From: Reyranella sp.
GTDB taxonomy: Bacteria > Pseudomonadota > Alphaproteobacteria > Reyranellales > Reyranellaceae
Reading direction: 5' to 3'
Assembly: GCA_030679805.1 (NCBI GenBank)
Contig: JAUXST010000657.1
Location: 1 to 9,773 of the forward strand
Length of the DNA: 9,773 nt
Shown here: positions 1 through 5,644 of the stretch, one piece after another
Position numbering within the stretch: position 1 is the stretch's first letter
Layout: every line of letters begins with the position of its first letter
Program-made: the position numbers and the translations under genes
The notes under the pieces: generated by a model
Told to the model about the DNA's origin: nothing
Database searches by the model: none
What the model saw: only the letters and a program-made list of their open reading frames with translations

Positions 1-785
1 GCCCGTGCCGCGGCGTCGGGCAGCGTCTCGCTGGGAATCAGCTTCTGATGAGGTTTCATCCAGGGAACGTGAGCGTAGCCGAACACGGCAAAGCGGTCGG
101 GCGCCAGGGCAAGCGCCAAATCGAGTGTGCGCGCGAGCGTATCGAGGGTTTGGCTGGGCAGGCCATAGACGAGATCGAGATTGATCTTGCGCATGCCGGC
201 GCGGCGCACCCGTTCGAGTGTCGCCAGAGTGGTCTCGAAGGACTGCATCCGGTTGATCGCGCGCTGCACCGCCCCATCGAAATCCTGAACGCCAAGGCTT
301 ACGCGCGTCACGCCGAGATCCGCCATAGCGTCAACAGTTGCTTCGTCGCAATAACGCGGGTCGACTTCCATGGAAATTTCCGCACCGCAGCGGCGATCGA
401 ACAGGCTGTCGACGAGGCGGCCGACGGCGCGCAAGCGGGTGGCGCCGAGCTGGGTCGGCGTCCCGCCACCCCATTGCATCGAACCGACCATGAAATCCGG
501 CGCGATGCCGGCGAGGAGCGTAAGTTCGCGTTCGAGAGCTGCGGCGTAGGTGTCGAGTGTGCCTTCCCGACGCATCACCATCGTATGGCAGGCACAGTAC
601 CAGCAGAGTTGCCGACAGAACGGAACGTGCAGGTAAAGCGCCGCCTCGCCAGACCGCAGATCGCCTAGCCACTCGGCGTGCTGTCGCGGGCCGACTGAGA
701 AATCGAACTGCGCGGCCGTGGGATAACTCGTGTATCGCGGCACGGGGCGGTCATAGGTCGCGAGGATGGCTGGCTCCATGGCCAT
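1..785 (-). CDS. hemN: Oxygen-independent coproporphyrinogen III oxidase HemN (3' part outside window)
   Basis: A radical SAM enzyme that decarboxylates coproporphyrinogen III to protoporphyrinogen IX without oxygen, in the cytoplasm. Reading the minus strand from 785 gives an open frame of 261 codons that runs off the left edge; the family is about 450 residues, so roughly the C-terminal 40% is missing. Seen: the HemN-type N-terminus PRYTSYPTA (residues 16-24); the [4Fe-4S]/SAM cluster motif HVPFCRQLCWYCAC with C57, C61, C64 and the extra C66; the GGGTP motif at about 107-110; EVDPR (140-144); VSLGVQDFD (162-170); and INLDLVYGLP (201-210). Two in-frame ATGs exist (785 and 779). An AGGA lies 4 bases before the first and 10 bases before the second, so either could be used. 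Divergent from the SafE-like gene, with an FNR-type box in the gap, as expected for a heme gene needed at low oxygen. Identity is secure; the exact start is not. Confidence 0.95.
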   Translation of the reverse strand, partial: MAMEPAILATYDRPVPRYTSYPTAAQFDFSVGPRQHAEWLGDLRSGEAALYLHVPFCRQLCWYCACHTMVMRREGTLDTYAAALERELTLLAGIAPDFMVGSMQWGGGTPTQLGATRLRAVGRLVDSLFDRRCGAEISMEVDPRYCDEATVDAMADLGVTRVSLGVQDFDGAVQRAINRMQSFETTLATLERVRRAGMRKINLDLVYGLPSQTLDTLARTLDLALALAPDRFAVFGYAHVPWMKPHQKLIPSETLPDAAAR

Positions 786-816
786 CAATTCCTGACACGA
801 TCCGACACTGGTGGGA

Positions 817-830
817 TTGATACAGGTCAA
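817..830. promoter_or_regulatory. FNR/FixK-type binding site between hemN and the SafE-like gene
   Basis: The sequence TTGATACAGGTCAA matches the FNR/CRP-family pattern TTGAT-N4-RTCAA. It sits in the divergent gap and could act on either gene. Centred at 823.5, it is 38-44 bases upstream of the two candidate hemN ATGs. A classic -41.5 placement for hemN would start the transcript almost at the ATG, giving a leaderless or nearly leaderless mRNA. Toward the plus-strand gene the same geometry predicts a start near 865. I see no good -10 hexamer at the expected position in either direction, so the target is unresolved. The near-identity to the boxes at 3240 and 4100 makes the site itself credible. 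Confidence 0.75.
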
Positions 831-902
831 GGGTACGCATGGCAGTACGCGAGCTGCGACTTGGTCTGCATCGGCGCTATGATGCTGCCGATGGACTTCA
901 TC

Positions 903-1625
903 ATGGACGTGATCTCGGCCTGTCGGCAGGGGCTCCTACACGTGGCGGCCACGCCGGCAGGCCTGCCGGGCGCCCTGTTCCTTGCCGGCCTGGCCGGCAG
1001 CCTGGTGCATTGTGTGGGCATGTGCGGACCGTTCGTGCTGGGCCAGGTCATGGCCGATGCCGAAAGCGGAACCACCGGTGGCTATGGCGAATGGCGGCGA
1101 CTCGCCGGTGCGTCGCTCATCCCTTATCATCTCGGCCGCGTCACGACCTACACCGCGCTCGGCGCGGTCGCCGGCGCCGCGACCGCGGTGTTCACCGCCA
1201 CCGCGGCATTCACTTGGCTGTCGAGTGTGCTTCTCGTGATCGCCGCCGTCTTGATGGTATTGCAGGCCTTCGGGCTGGCCGTGGGACCCGCGTCGCCGCT
1301 GACCGCGGGCCTGGCGCGCCTTGCCGGGCCGCTTTCATCCTCACGCGGGCCCATCGCGCGCTACGCCCTCGGTGTCGTGCTCGGCTTCCTACCCTGTGGC
1401 CTGCTTTATGGCGCTCTTGCCGCGGCGGGCGGAACCGCTTCCGCCCGCGAGGGCGCGCTCGCCATGGCCGCCTTCGCCCTGGGCACGGTCCCCGCCCTGG
1501 TCGCGGTCGGTTGGGGCGGCCTCATCGTCCGCCGACGCCTGCATGGCGTGGCGCGCTGGATCGCCGCACCATTGTTGCTCGCCAATGCAGCATTGATGCT
1601 GGTGTTGGCGGGTTCGCACCTCTAG
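903..1625 (+). CDS. SafE/DsbD_2-like membrane protein, possible copper or cytochrome-maturation factor
   Basis: A polytopic inner-membrane protein of about 240 residues with some six hydrophobic helices. Seen: AGLAGSLVHCVGMCGPFVLG (28-47) with the paired C37 and C41 before Gly-Pro; YHLGR (75-79); and a second helix pair starting GFLPCGLLYG (161-170) with C165. These match the family annotated as sulfite exporter TauE/SafE or DsbD_2 cytochrome biogenesis transmembrane region. Members are often found beside ccoNOQP/ccoGHIS and are suspected of copper handling or thiol/electron transfer; the substrate here is inferred, not shown. Start choice is weak: ATG 903 has a GGA 7 bases upstream and gives an N-terminus of usual length, but ATG 879, 882 or 891 and TTG 861 are in frame. 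The TAG stop overlaps the convergent dehydrogenase stop. Confidence 0.85.
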   Translation: MDVISACRQGLLHVAATPAGLPGALFLAGLAGSLVHCVGMCGPFVLGQVMADAESGTTGGYGEWRRLAGASLIPYHLGRVTTYTALGAVAGAATAVFTATAAFTWLSSVLLVIAAVLMVLQAFGLAVGPASPLTAGLARLAGPLSSSRGPIARYALGVVLGFLPCGLLYGALAAAGGTASAREGALAMAAFALGTVPALVAVGWGGLIVRRRLHGVARWIAAPLLLANAALMLVLAGSHL

Positions 1626-2614
1626 CGCGGCGGAGGTACCAGGACGGCCGCACCGCGTAGCTTGCCCGTTCGAAGGGCATCGAGTGCTGTATTGGCGTCG
1701 GCCAGGTCGAAGCGCTCGACTTCGGTGCGTACCGGCACTTGGGGCGCAAGACGCAGGAAGTCCTCGGCGTCGCGACGCGTCAAATTGGCGACCGATAAGA
1801 TTTCCCGCTCACCCCAAAGGATGTCGTAGGGAAACGACGGGATGTCGCTCATATGAATCCCGCCACAGACCACGCGTCCTCCGGGCCGCACGGCTTTTAG
1901 CGCGAGCGGCACGAGAAGGCCGACCGGTGCGAAGAGAATGGCGGCATCGAGGGGCTCGGGTGGCGGACTCGTCGACGGACCGGCCCAGACCGCACCCATC
2001 GCCAGGGCGAATCTCTGCGCCTCCTCGTCGCCCGAACGGGTGAAGGCATAGACCTCGCGGCCCTGCCAGCGGGCGACCTGGGTCACGATGTGAGCGGCGG
2101 CTCCGAAGCCATAGATACCGAGTCGCTTGCCCTCGCCTGCCTTGACCAGAGAGCGCCAGCCTATCAGCCCGGCGCAAAGCAGTGGGGCTGCGTGCAAGTC
2201 GTCATAGGCGTCTGGTAGAGCAAAACAGAAACGCGCGTCGGCTACCACACGGTCGGCGTAGCCGCCATCGATCTGATAGCCGGTGAAACGCGCTTCCGGG
2301 CAGAGATTTTCCCGGCCTGCACGGCACTGCGTGCAAATCCCACACGCCCAGCCGAGCCAGGGAATGCCGATCCGCATGTCCCGCGGAAAACCCTCGACGC
2401 CGGACCCGCTGGAGAGCACGCGCGCCACGATCTCGTGGCCCGGAATCAGCGGAAGCCGCGGCTCGCGGAGTTCGCCGTCGACCACATGCAGATCGGTCCG
2501 GCAGACCGCACAGGCGACGACGCGCGCCAGAATCTCACCGGGCCCGGGGGTGCGGTCGGGCAAAGTACAGGCGACGAGCGGCTGCTTGGCGCTCTTGAGA
2601 ACCATCGCAAACAA
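1622..2614 (-). CDS. Zinc-dependent alcohol dehydrogenase, MDR family
   Basis: A 330-residue medium-chain dehydrogenase/reductase, predicted to interconvert an alcohol and an aldehyde with NAD(P). Seen: catalytic zinc ligands C38 (in ACAVCRTDLH), H60-E61 (PGHE) and C147 (LLCAG); structural zinc cysteines C91, C94, C97 and C105; a Rossmann glycine motif GIYGFGAAAH at 166-175; and a C-terminal SVANLTRRDAEDFL segment typical of the AdhA/CAD2-like group. The start is probably TTG at 2614, because the resulting [M]FAMVL aligns with the usual M[KR]AMVL beginning and a GGTGG-like site lies just upstream; the alternative is ATG 2605. It follows hsp20 on the same strand after 77 bases with no obvious promoter of its own, so co-transcription from the hsp20 FNR-type promoter is likely. 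In a low-oxygen regulon it may help reoxidise NADH, but the substrate is unknown. Confidence 0.92.
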   Translation of the reverse strand: MFAMVLKSAKQPLVACTLPDRTPGPGEILARVVACAVCRTDLHVVDGELREPRLPLIPGHEIVARVLSSGSGVEGFPRDMRIGIPWLGWACGICTQCRAGRENLCPEARFTGYQIDGGYADRVVADARFCFALPDAYDDLHAAPLLCAGLIGWRSLVKAGEGKRLGIYGFGAAAHIVTQVARWQGREVYAFTRSGDEEAQRFALAMGAVWAGPSTSPPPEPLDAAILFAPVGLLVPLALKAVRPGGRVVCGGIHMSDIPSFPYDILWGEREILSVANLTRRDAEDFLRLAPQVPVRTEVERFDLADANTALDALRTGKLRGAAVLVPPPR

Positions 2615-2691
2615 AGCACCACCCCCGCAGCAACGCAGTACTGCTCACCAATGCTCCGAAGACCGGACACTGGCGAGCGAGGTCCCGGATC

Positions 2692-3174
2692 TTAGGACGG
2701 CTTGATCTCGATTTCCTTGCCTTTGGCGGGCGCATTCACCGTCTTGCCGATGTCGAGGGTCAGCACCCCCTTGGCAAACCGTGCCGTGACGGCATTGCGA
2801 TCGGCATCGGCTGGCAATGTGAAGGCGCGGGTGAAGCTGCCATAGCTGCGTTCCGAATAATGGGTCTTGTCGTCGGTCCGCTCCACCCTCTTCTCGCCGG
2901 AGATGGTCAGAAGGTCGTCCTCGACGAGGACTTTAACATCCTTCTCATCGAGCCCCGGCAACTCGACCGAAACCGTATACGACTTGCCGTTCTCCTTCAC
3001 CTCGACGCTGGGGATGTGCTCGAAGGCACGCAACGCGCGGGGCTGGTCAGCCGCCACAGACTCCGGCCAGCCGAACGGCCAGTTGCGCATCATGCGATTG
3101 AAGAAACGGTCAAAATCACCGCTAAAAGGCGTCAGGGCGGCGTTCTGCTGCGATCGTTGGAGAAAGTCAGCCAT
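2692..3174 (-). CDS. Small heat-shock protein, Hsp20 / alpha-crystallin family
   Basis: An ATP-independent holdase chaperone of 160 residues that binds unfolding proteins and forms oligomers in the cytoplasm. Seen: a short N-terminal arm with FDRFFNRMMRNWPFGW (21-36); an alpha-crystallin domain from about IPSVEVKENGKSYTV (54-68) through ELPGLDEKDVKV and LLTISGEKR to the diagnostic ARFAKGVLTL (131-140); and a C-terminal I-E-I anchoring motif (155-157). ATG 3174 is chosen over the longer in-frame start at 3222 because AGGAGG lies 6 bases before it and the family N-terminus begins here. It has an FNR-type box at 3240-3253 with a fair -10 at the right distance, so it is predicted to be induced when oxygen is low rather than only by heat. 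It lies between DUF2189 and the dehydrogenase on the same strand. Confidence 0.95.
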   Translation of the reverse strand: MADFLQRSQQNAALTPFSGDFDRFFNRMMRNWPFGWPESVAADQPRALRAFEHIPSVEVKENGKSYTVSVELPGLDEKDVKVLVEDDLLTISGEKRVERTDDKTHYSERSYGSFTRAFTLPADADRNAVTARFAKGVLTLDIGKTVNAPAKGKEIEIKPS

Positions 3175-3193
3175 TGCAAACCTCCTGGTGATC

Positions 3194-3206
3194 GGGGAAC
3201 TTCCCC
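3194..3206 (-). repeat. Perfect 13-bp inverted repeat at the predicted 5' end of the hsp20 mRNA
   Basis: GGGGAA-C-TTCCCC on the plus strand. Read on the minus strand it can fold as a 5-bp stem GGGGA/UCCCC with a three-base loop. The hsp20 transcript start predicted from the FNR-type box (about 3205) falls at the first bases of this repeat, so the mRNA would begin with a hairpin located upstream of the AGGAGG ribosome binding site. It could equally be an operator for a dimeric regulator. Confidence 0.5.
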
Positions 3207-3211
3207 AAGCC

Positions 3212-3217
3212 CATGTA
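3212..3217 (-). promoter_or_regulatory. Candidate -10 element of the hsp20 promoter
   Basis: On the minus strand this reads TACATG, three of six matches to TATAAT including the key first T and A. It lies exactly at -12 to -7 if the FNR-type box centred at 3246.5 is at -41.5, which predicts a start near 3205 and a leader of about 30 bases. Support comes from spacing rather than strong sequence match. Confidence 0.45.
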
Positions 3218-3239
3218 GGCATCGGCCGGCGCTCGTCAA

Positions 3240-3253
3240 TTGATGCAGGTCAA
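3240..3253. promoter_or_regulatory. FNR/FixK-type binding site upstream of hsp20
   Basis: TTGATGCAGGTCAA, differing by one base from the box at 817 and by one base from the box at 4100. It overlaps the last codons and stop of the DUF2189 gene and lies 72 bases upstream of the hsp20 ATG on the minus strand. Class II activator geometry gives a reasonable -10 at 3212-3217. The only gene pointing away from it at suitable distance is hsp20, so it should give the hsp20-adh pair its own low-oxygen promoter inside a possible longer DUF2189-hsp20-adh transcript. Confidence 0.85.
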
Positions 3254-4047
3254 TCGCGGTCGCTTTCTTCGAAGTGCACGACGTCGCGGTAAGCATGCCA
3301 GGTCGCATGGGCGACCAACGGCAAGGTGACGACGAGACCGATCATCCCCGGCACCATGCCGAGCGCAACCAAGAATACGATCAGCGCCGCCCAAAGCAAC
3401 ATCGGACGAATATTGATGCGCACCGCCGCCACGGAGGTCGCGATTGCCTCGAACATATTGGAGTTCCGGCGATCGAGCAGATAGGGAATGGAAAAGGCCC
3501 CGATGGCAAAAGCGACGGCCGCCAACACCGCCCCGGCACCCACACCCATCGCCAGGAACGGGAGACTGCGTGAGGAAGCCCAGACCAGGTCCATGAAGCG
3601 ATCCCACGACGGCACCGTCCGCCACTCGAAGACGGCGAATAGCAATTGCGCGATGCGCATCCAGCCAAGATGGAAAAAAAGGAGCAGTGCTCCCATCAGC
3701 GCGATCTGTCCGGGATTACGGCGCCAGGCAAACAGAGTGGTTTCGCCGTCGACGACGAGACCGGCCTCAAGGCGACGGCTGACTTCATAGAGGCCAACAG
3801 CTATGAAGGGGCCAACGAAAAAGAACCCCGCGCTAAGCGGCAGTACCAGATAGGGAAAATCGAGCCACAGGAACAAGGCAATGGCCAGCCAACCAACCGC
3901 GACCAAGGCCAAACCATAGGTGAAGCTTATCGCCGGCGCGGCAAGGATGTCGCGCCAACCGGCGGCAAGCCAGACCCACGGCCGGTCCACCGGAACCCGC
4001 CTGATCTGCGGTCGTGGTGCCGGGAACACGGCAATGGTTTCACTCAT
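3250..4047 (-). CDS. DUF2189-family integral membrane protein of unknown function
   Basis: A 265-residue membrane protein; its biochemical role is not known to me. Seen: a soluble N-terminus with RRVPVDRPWVWLAAGWRDI (16-34); hydrophobic segments at about 36-62, 67-89, 115-140, 162-191 and a long stretch 213-249 that probably holds two helices, so about six in all; a charged loop ARG-rich region RRLEAG and FAWRRNPGQ between helices 2 and 3; and an acidic C-terminal tail. This matches DUF2189, a family sometimes mislabelled as a cytochrome oxidase subunit because it is frequently found beside respiratory oxidase genes. No heme or copper ligand pattern is evident. ATG 4047 is preferred: GGGAG lies 8 bases upstream and the longer frame back to 4374 runs into ccoN. 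It diverges from ccoN across a 123-base gap that holds one FNR-type box, suggesting shared low-oxygen control. Confidence 0.85.
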   Translation of the reverse strand: MSETIAVFPAPRPQIRRVPVDRPWVWLAAGWRDILAAPAISFTYGLALVAVGWLAIALFLWLDFPYLVLPLSAGFFFVGPFIAVGLYEVSRRLEAGLVVDGETTLFAWRRNPGQIALMGALLLFFHLGWMRIAQLLFAVFEWRTVPSWDRFMDLVWASSRSLPFLAMGVGAGAVLAAVAFAIGAFSIPYLLDRRNSNMFEAIATSVAAVRINIRPMLLWAALIVFLVALGMVPGMIGLVVTLPLVAHATWHAYRDVVHFEESDRD

Positions 4048-4099
4048 GGCGTCTTCTCCCGTCTGCGGGCAAATTGACGCTGGAATGCGACCACGGGCT

Positions 4100-4113
4100 T
4101 TGACGCAGGTCAA
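4100..4113. promoter_or_regulatory. FNR/FixK-type binding site in the DUF2189 / ccoN divergent promoter
   Basis: TTGACGCAGGTCAA, flanked by one more complementary base on each side (T and A). Centred at 4106.5. Toward ccoN it predicts a start near 4146-4148 with a -10 candidate GACAAT at 4134-4139 (four of six). Toward DUF2189 it predicts a start near 4065 with a weaker TCAATT at 4077-4072 (three of six). One site may therefore serve both directions. FNR/FixK control of ccoNOQP is well established in alphaproteobacteria. Confidence 0.9.
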
Positions 4114-4121
4114 AGTGAACA

Positions 4122-4165
4122 CTCCCCGGCTCTGACAATGATTTCCGCGCCACGAGAGCGGGGAG
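4122..4165 (+). repeat. Inverted repeat pairing the ccoN ribosome binding site
   Basis: CTCCCCGGCTCT (4122-4133) is complementary to AGAGCGGGGAG (4155-4165) over 11 base pairs with a single bulged G, leaving a 21-base loop. The right arm contains the GGGGAG ribosome binding site of ccoN. The arms flank the predicted -10 and start, so the structure forms in RNA only if transcription begins upstream of about 4122; from the FNR-dependent start only the right arm is transcribed. Confidence 0.5.
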
Positions 4166-4170
4166 ATCGA

Positions 4171-5634
4171 ATGTCCAGTAGTGCCGCCCTTTCCACCGGC
4201 CCGTCGCCGGCCCCCCGATATGTCGAAGACGTCATCCGCGTGGCGGTGATCCTGACGATGTTCTGGGGTATTGCCGCCTTCACGGTCGGCGTCGTCATCG
4301 CCGCCCAGCTGGTGTGGCCACAATTGAGCTTCGACAGCGAGTACATCACCTTTGGGCGTCTGCGACCGCTTCACACTTCAGCGGCGGTCTTTGCCTTTGG
4401 CGGCACCGCGCTGATCGGTACCGCCTTTCACGTCGTGCAACGCACCTGCCGCGCGCGCCTGTTCGGCGGCGCCCCTCTCGGCTGGTTCGTCCTGCTAGGG
4501 TACCAGTTCTTCATCGTAATCGCGGCGACCGGCTACCTGCTGGGCATCACTCAGAGCAAGGAATACGCCGAACCGGAATGGTACGCTGACCTATGGCTCA
4601 CCGTCGTCTGGGTGGCCTATCTGATCGCCTACCTCGGCACGGTCCTGAAGCGCGAAGAGCCGCACATCTACGTTGCCAACTGGTTCTATCTCGCCTTTAT
4701 CATCACCATTGCGATGCTGCATATCGTCAACAATTTGGCGATGCCGGTATCGATTGTCGGCACCAAGAGCTATGGCGCTTGGTCGGGCGTCCAGGACGCG
4801 ATGATCCAGTGGTGGTACGGCCACAATGCCGTGGGCTTCTTCCTGACAGCGGCCTTCCTCGGCATGATGTATTATTACATCCCCAAGGCGGCGAACCGAC
4901 CAGTCTACTCCTACCGGCTCTCGATCGTGCATTTCTGGTCTCTGGTGTTCATGTACATCTGGGCGGGCCCGCATCACCTCCACTACACATCCCTGCCCGA
5001 CTGGGCTCAGACGCTCGGCATGGTCTTCTCGGTCATGCTGTGGATGCCGAGTTGGGGTGGCATGATCAACGGCCTGATGACCTTGTCCGGCGCCTGGGAC
5101 AAGCTGCGCACCGATCCCGGCCTGCGCTTCTCCGTCACCGCCGTCGGCTTCTACGGTATGTCGACCTTCGAGGGGCCGGTCATGTCGATCAAGGCCGTCA
5201 ACTCGCTCAGCCACTATACCGACTGGACCATTGGTCATGTCCATTCCGGCGCCTTGGGCTGGGTCGCCTTCATCGTGTTTGGCACGATGTACTACCTGGT
5301 GCCGAAGATGTGGAACCGTCCCGCGATGTGGTCGACGCGCCTGATCGGCTGGCACTACTGGATCGCCACCATCGGCATCGTTCTCTACATCACCGCAATG
5401 TGGGTGAGCGGCATCATGCAGGGCCTGATGTGGCGCGCCTACGACGAACTCGGCTTCCTACAGTACTCGTTCGTCGAAACCGTGGCCGCCATGAAACCCT
5501 TCTACGCGATCCGACTGTTGGGAGGTGTGTTCTTCCTCACTGGTGGACTGATCATGGCCTACAACATGTGGCGCACGATCCGTGGCGAGCCCGTAGCGGC
5601 TGCCGCGCGTCCCCGCCCGGCACTCGCGGCCTAG
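4171..5634 (+). CDS. ccoN: Cytochrome cbb3 oxidase catalytic subunit I
   Basis: The catalytic, proton-pumping subunit that reduces oxygen to water at a heme b3-CuB centre in the inner membrane; 487 residues, normal for the family, with about twelve helices. Seen: H68 in RLRPLHTSAAVFAFGG, a low-spin heme b ligand; H218 in QWWYGHNAVGFF, a CuB ligand; Y262, at the position of the tyrosine cross-linked to that histidine in known cbb3 enzymes; H268-H269 in WAGPHHLHY, the other CuB ligands; and H356 and H358 in TIGHVHSG, the heme b3 and heme b ligands. All catalytic ligands are intact. ATG 4171 is chosen because GGGGAG ends 5 bases upstream; an ATG at 4138 lies in the promoter. First gene of the operon, with the FNR-type box 58-71 bases upstream. 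Confidence 0.98.
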   Translation: MSSSAALSTGPSPAPRYVEDVIRVAVILTMFWGIAAFTVGVVIAAQLVWPQLSFDSEYITFGRLRPLHTSAAVFAFGGTALIGTAFHVVQRTCRARLFGGAPLGWFVLLGYQFFIVIAATGYLLGITQSKEYAEPEWYADLWLTVVWVAYLIAYLGTVLKREEPHIYVANWFYLAFIITIAMLHIVNNLAMPVSIVGTKSYGAWSGVQDAMIQWWYGHNAVGFFLTAAFLGMMYYYIPKAANRPVYSYRLSIVHFWSLVFMYIWAGPHHLHYTSLPDWAQTLGMVFSVMLWMPSWGGMINGLMTLSGAWDKLRTDPGLRFSVTAVGFYGMSTFEGPVMSIKAVNSLSHYTDWTIGHVHSGALGWVAFIVFGTMYYLVPKMWNRPAMWSTRLIGWHYWIATIGIVLYITAMWVSGIMQGLMWRAYDELGFLQYSFVETVAAMKPFYAIRLLGGVFFLTGGLIMAYNMWRTIRGEPVAAAARPRPALAA

Positions 5635-5644
5635 GAGACGCGCA

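Noticed and set aside
48..668. 206-codon plus-strand open frame at the left edge
   Set aside because: Antisense to hemN, whose frame from 785 to the window edge is unbroken and carries radical SAM motifs.
331..672. 113-codon minus-strand frame in the hemN region, suggesting a broken gene
   Set aside because: It is merely a different frame. The true hemN frame has no stop from 785 to 1, so there is no sign of a frameshift or pseudogene.
839..1660. 273-codon plus-strand open frame overlapping the SafE-like gene
   Set aside because: Arg-rich composition with no hydrophobic helices or motifs; the adjacent frame encodes a coherent membrane protein with conserved cysteines.
2635..2644. 10-bp palindrome GCAGTACTGC upstream of the alcohol dehydrogenase
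   Set aside because: Short, not extended by flanking symmetry and not repeated elsewhere in the window; could be chance. No associated promoter is visible.
2615..2691. Possible intrinsic terminator between hsp20 and adh
   Set aside because: No stable GC-rich stem followed by a T run on the minus strand; readthrough is more likely.
4138..4170. Longer N-terminus for CcoN starting at ATG 4138
   Set aside because: The ATG overlaps the predicted -10 and has no ribosome site; ATG 4171 has GGGGAG at good spacing and gives a normal CcoN N-terminus.
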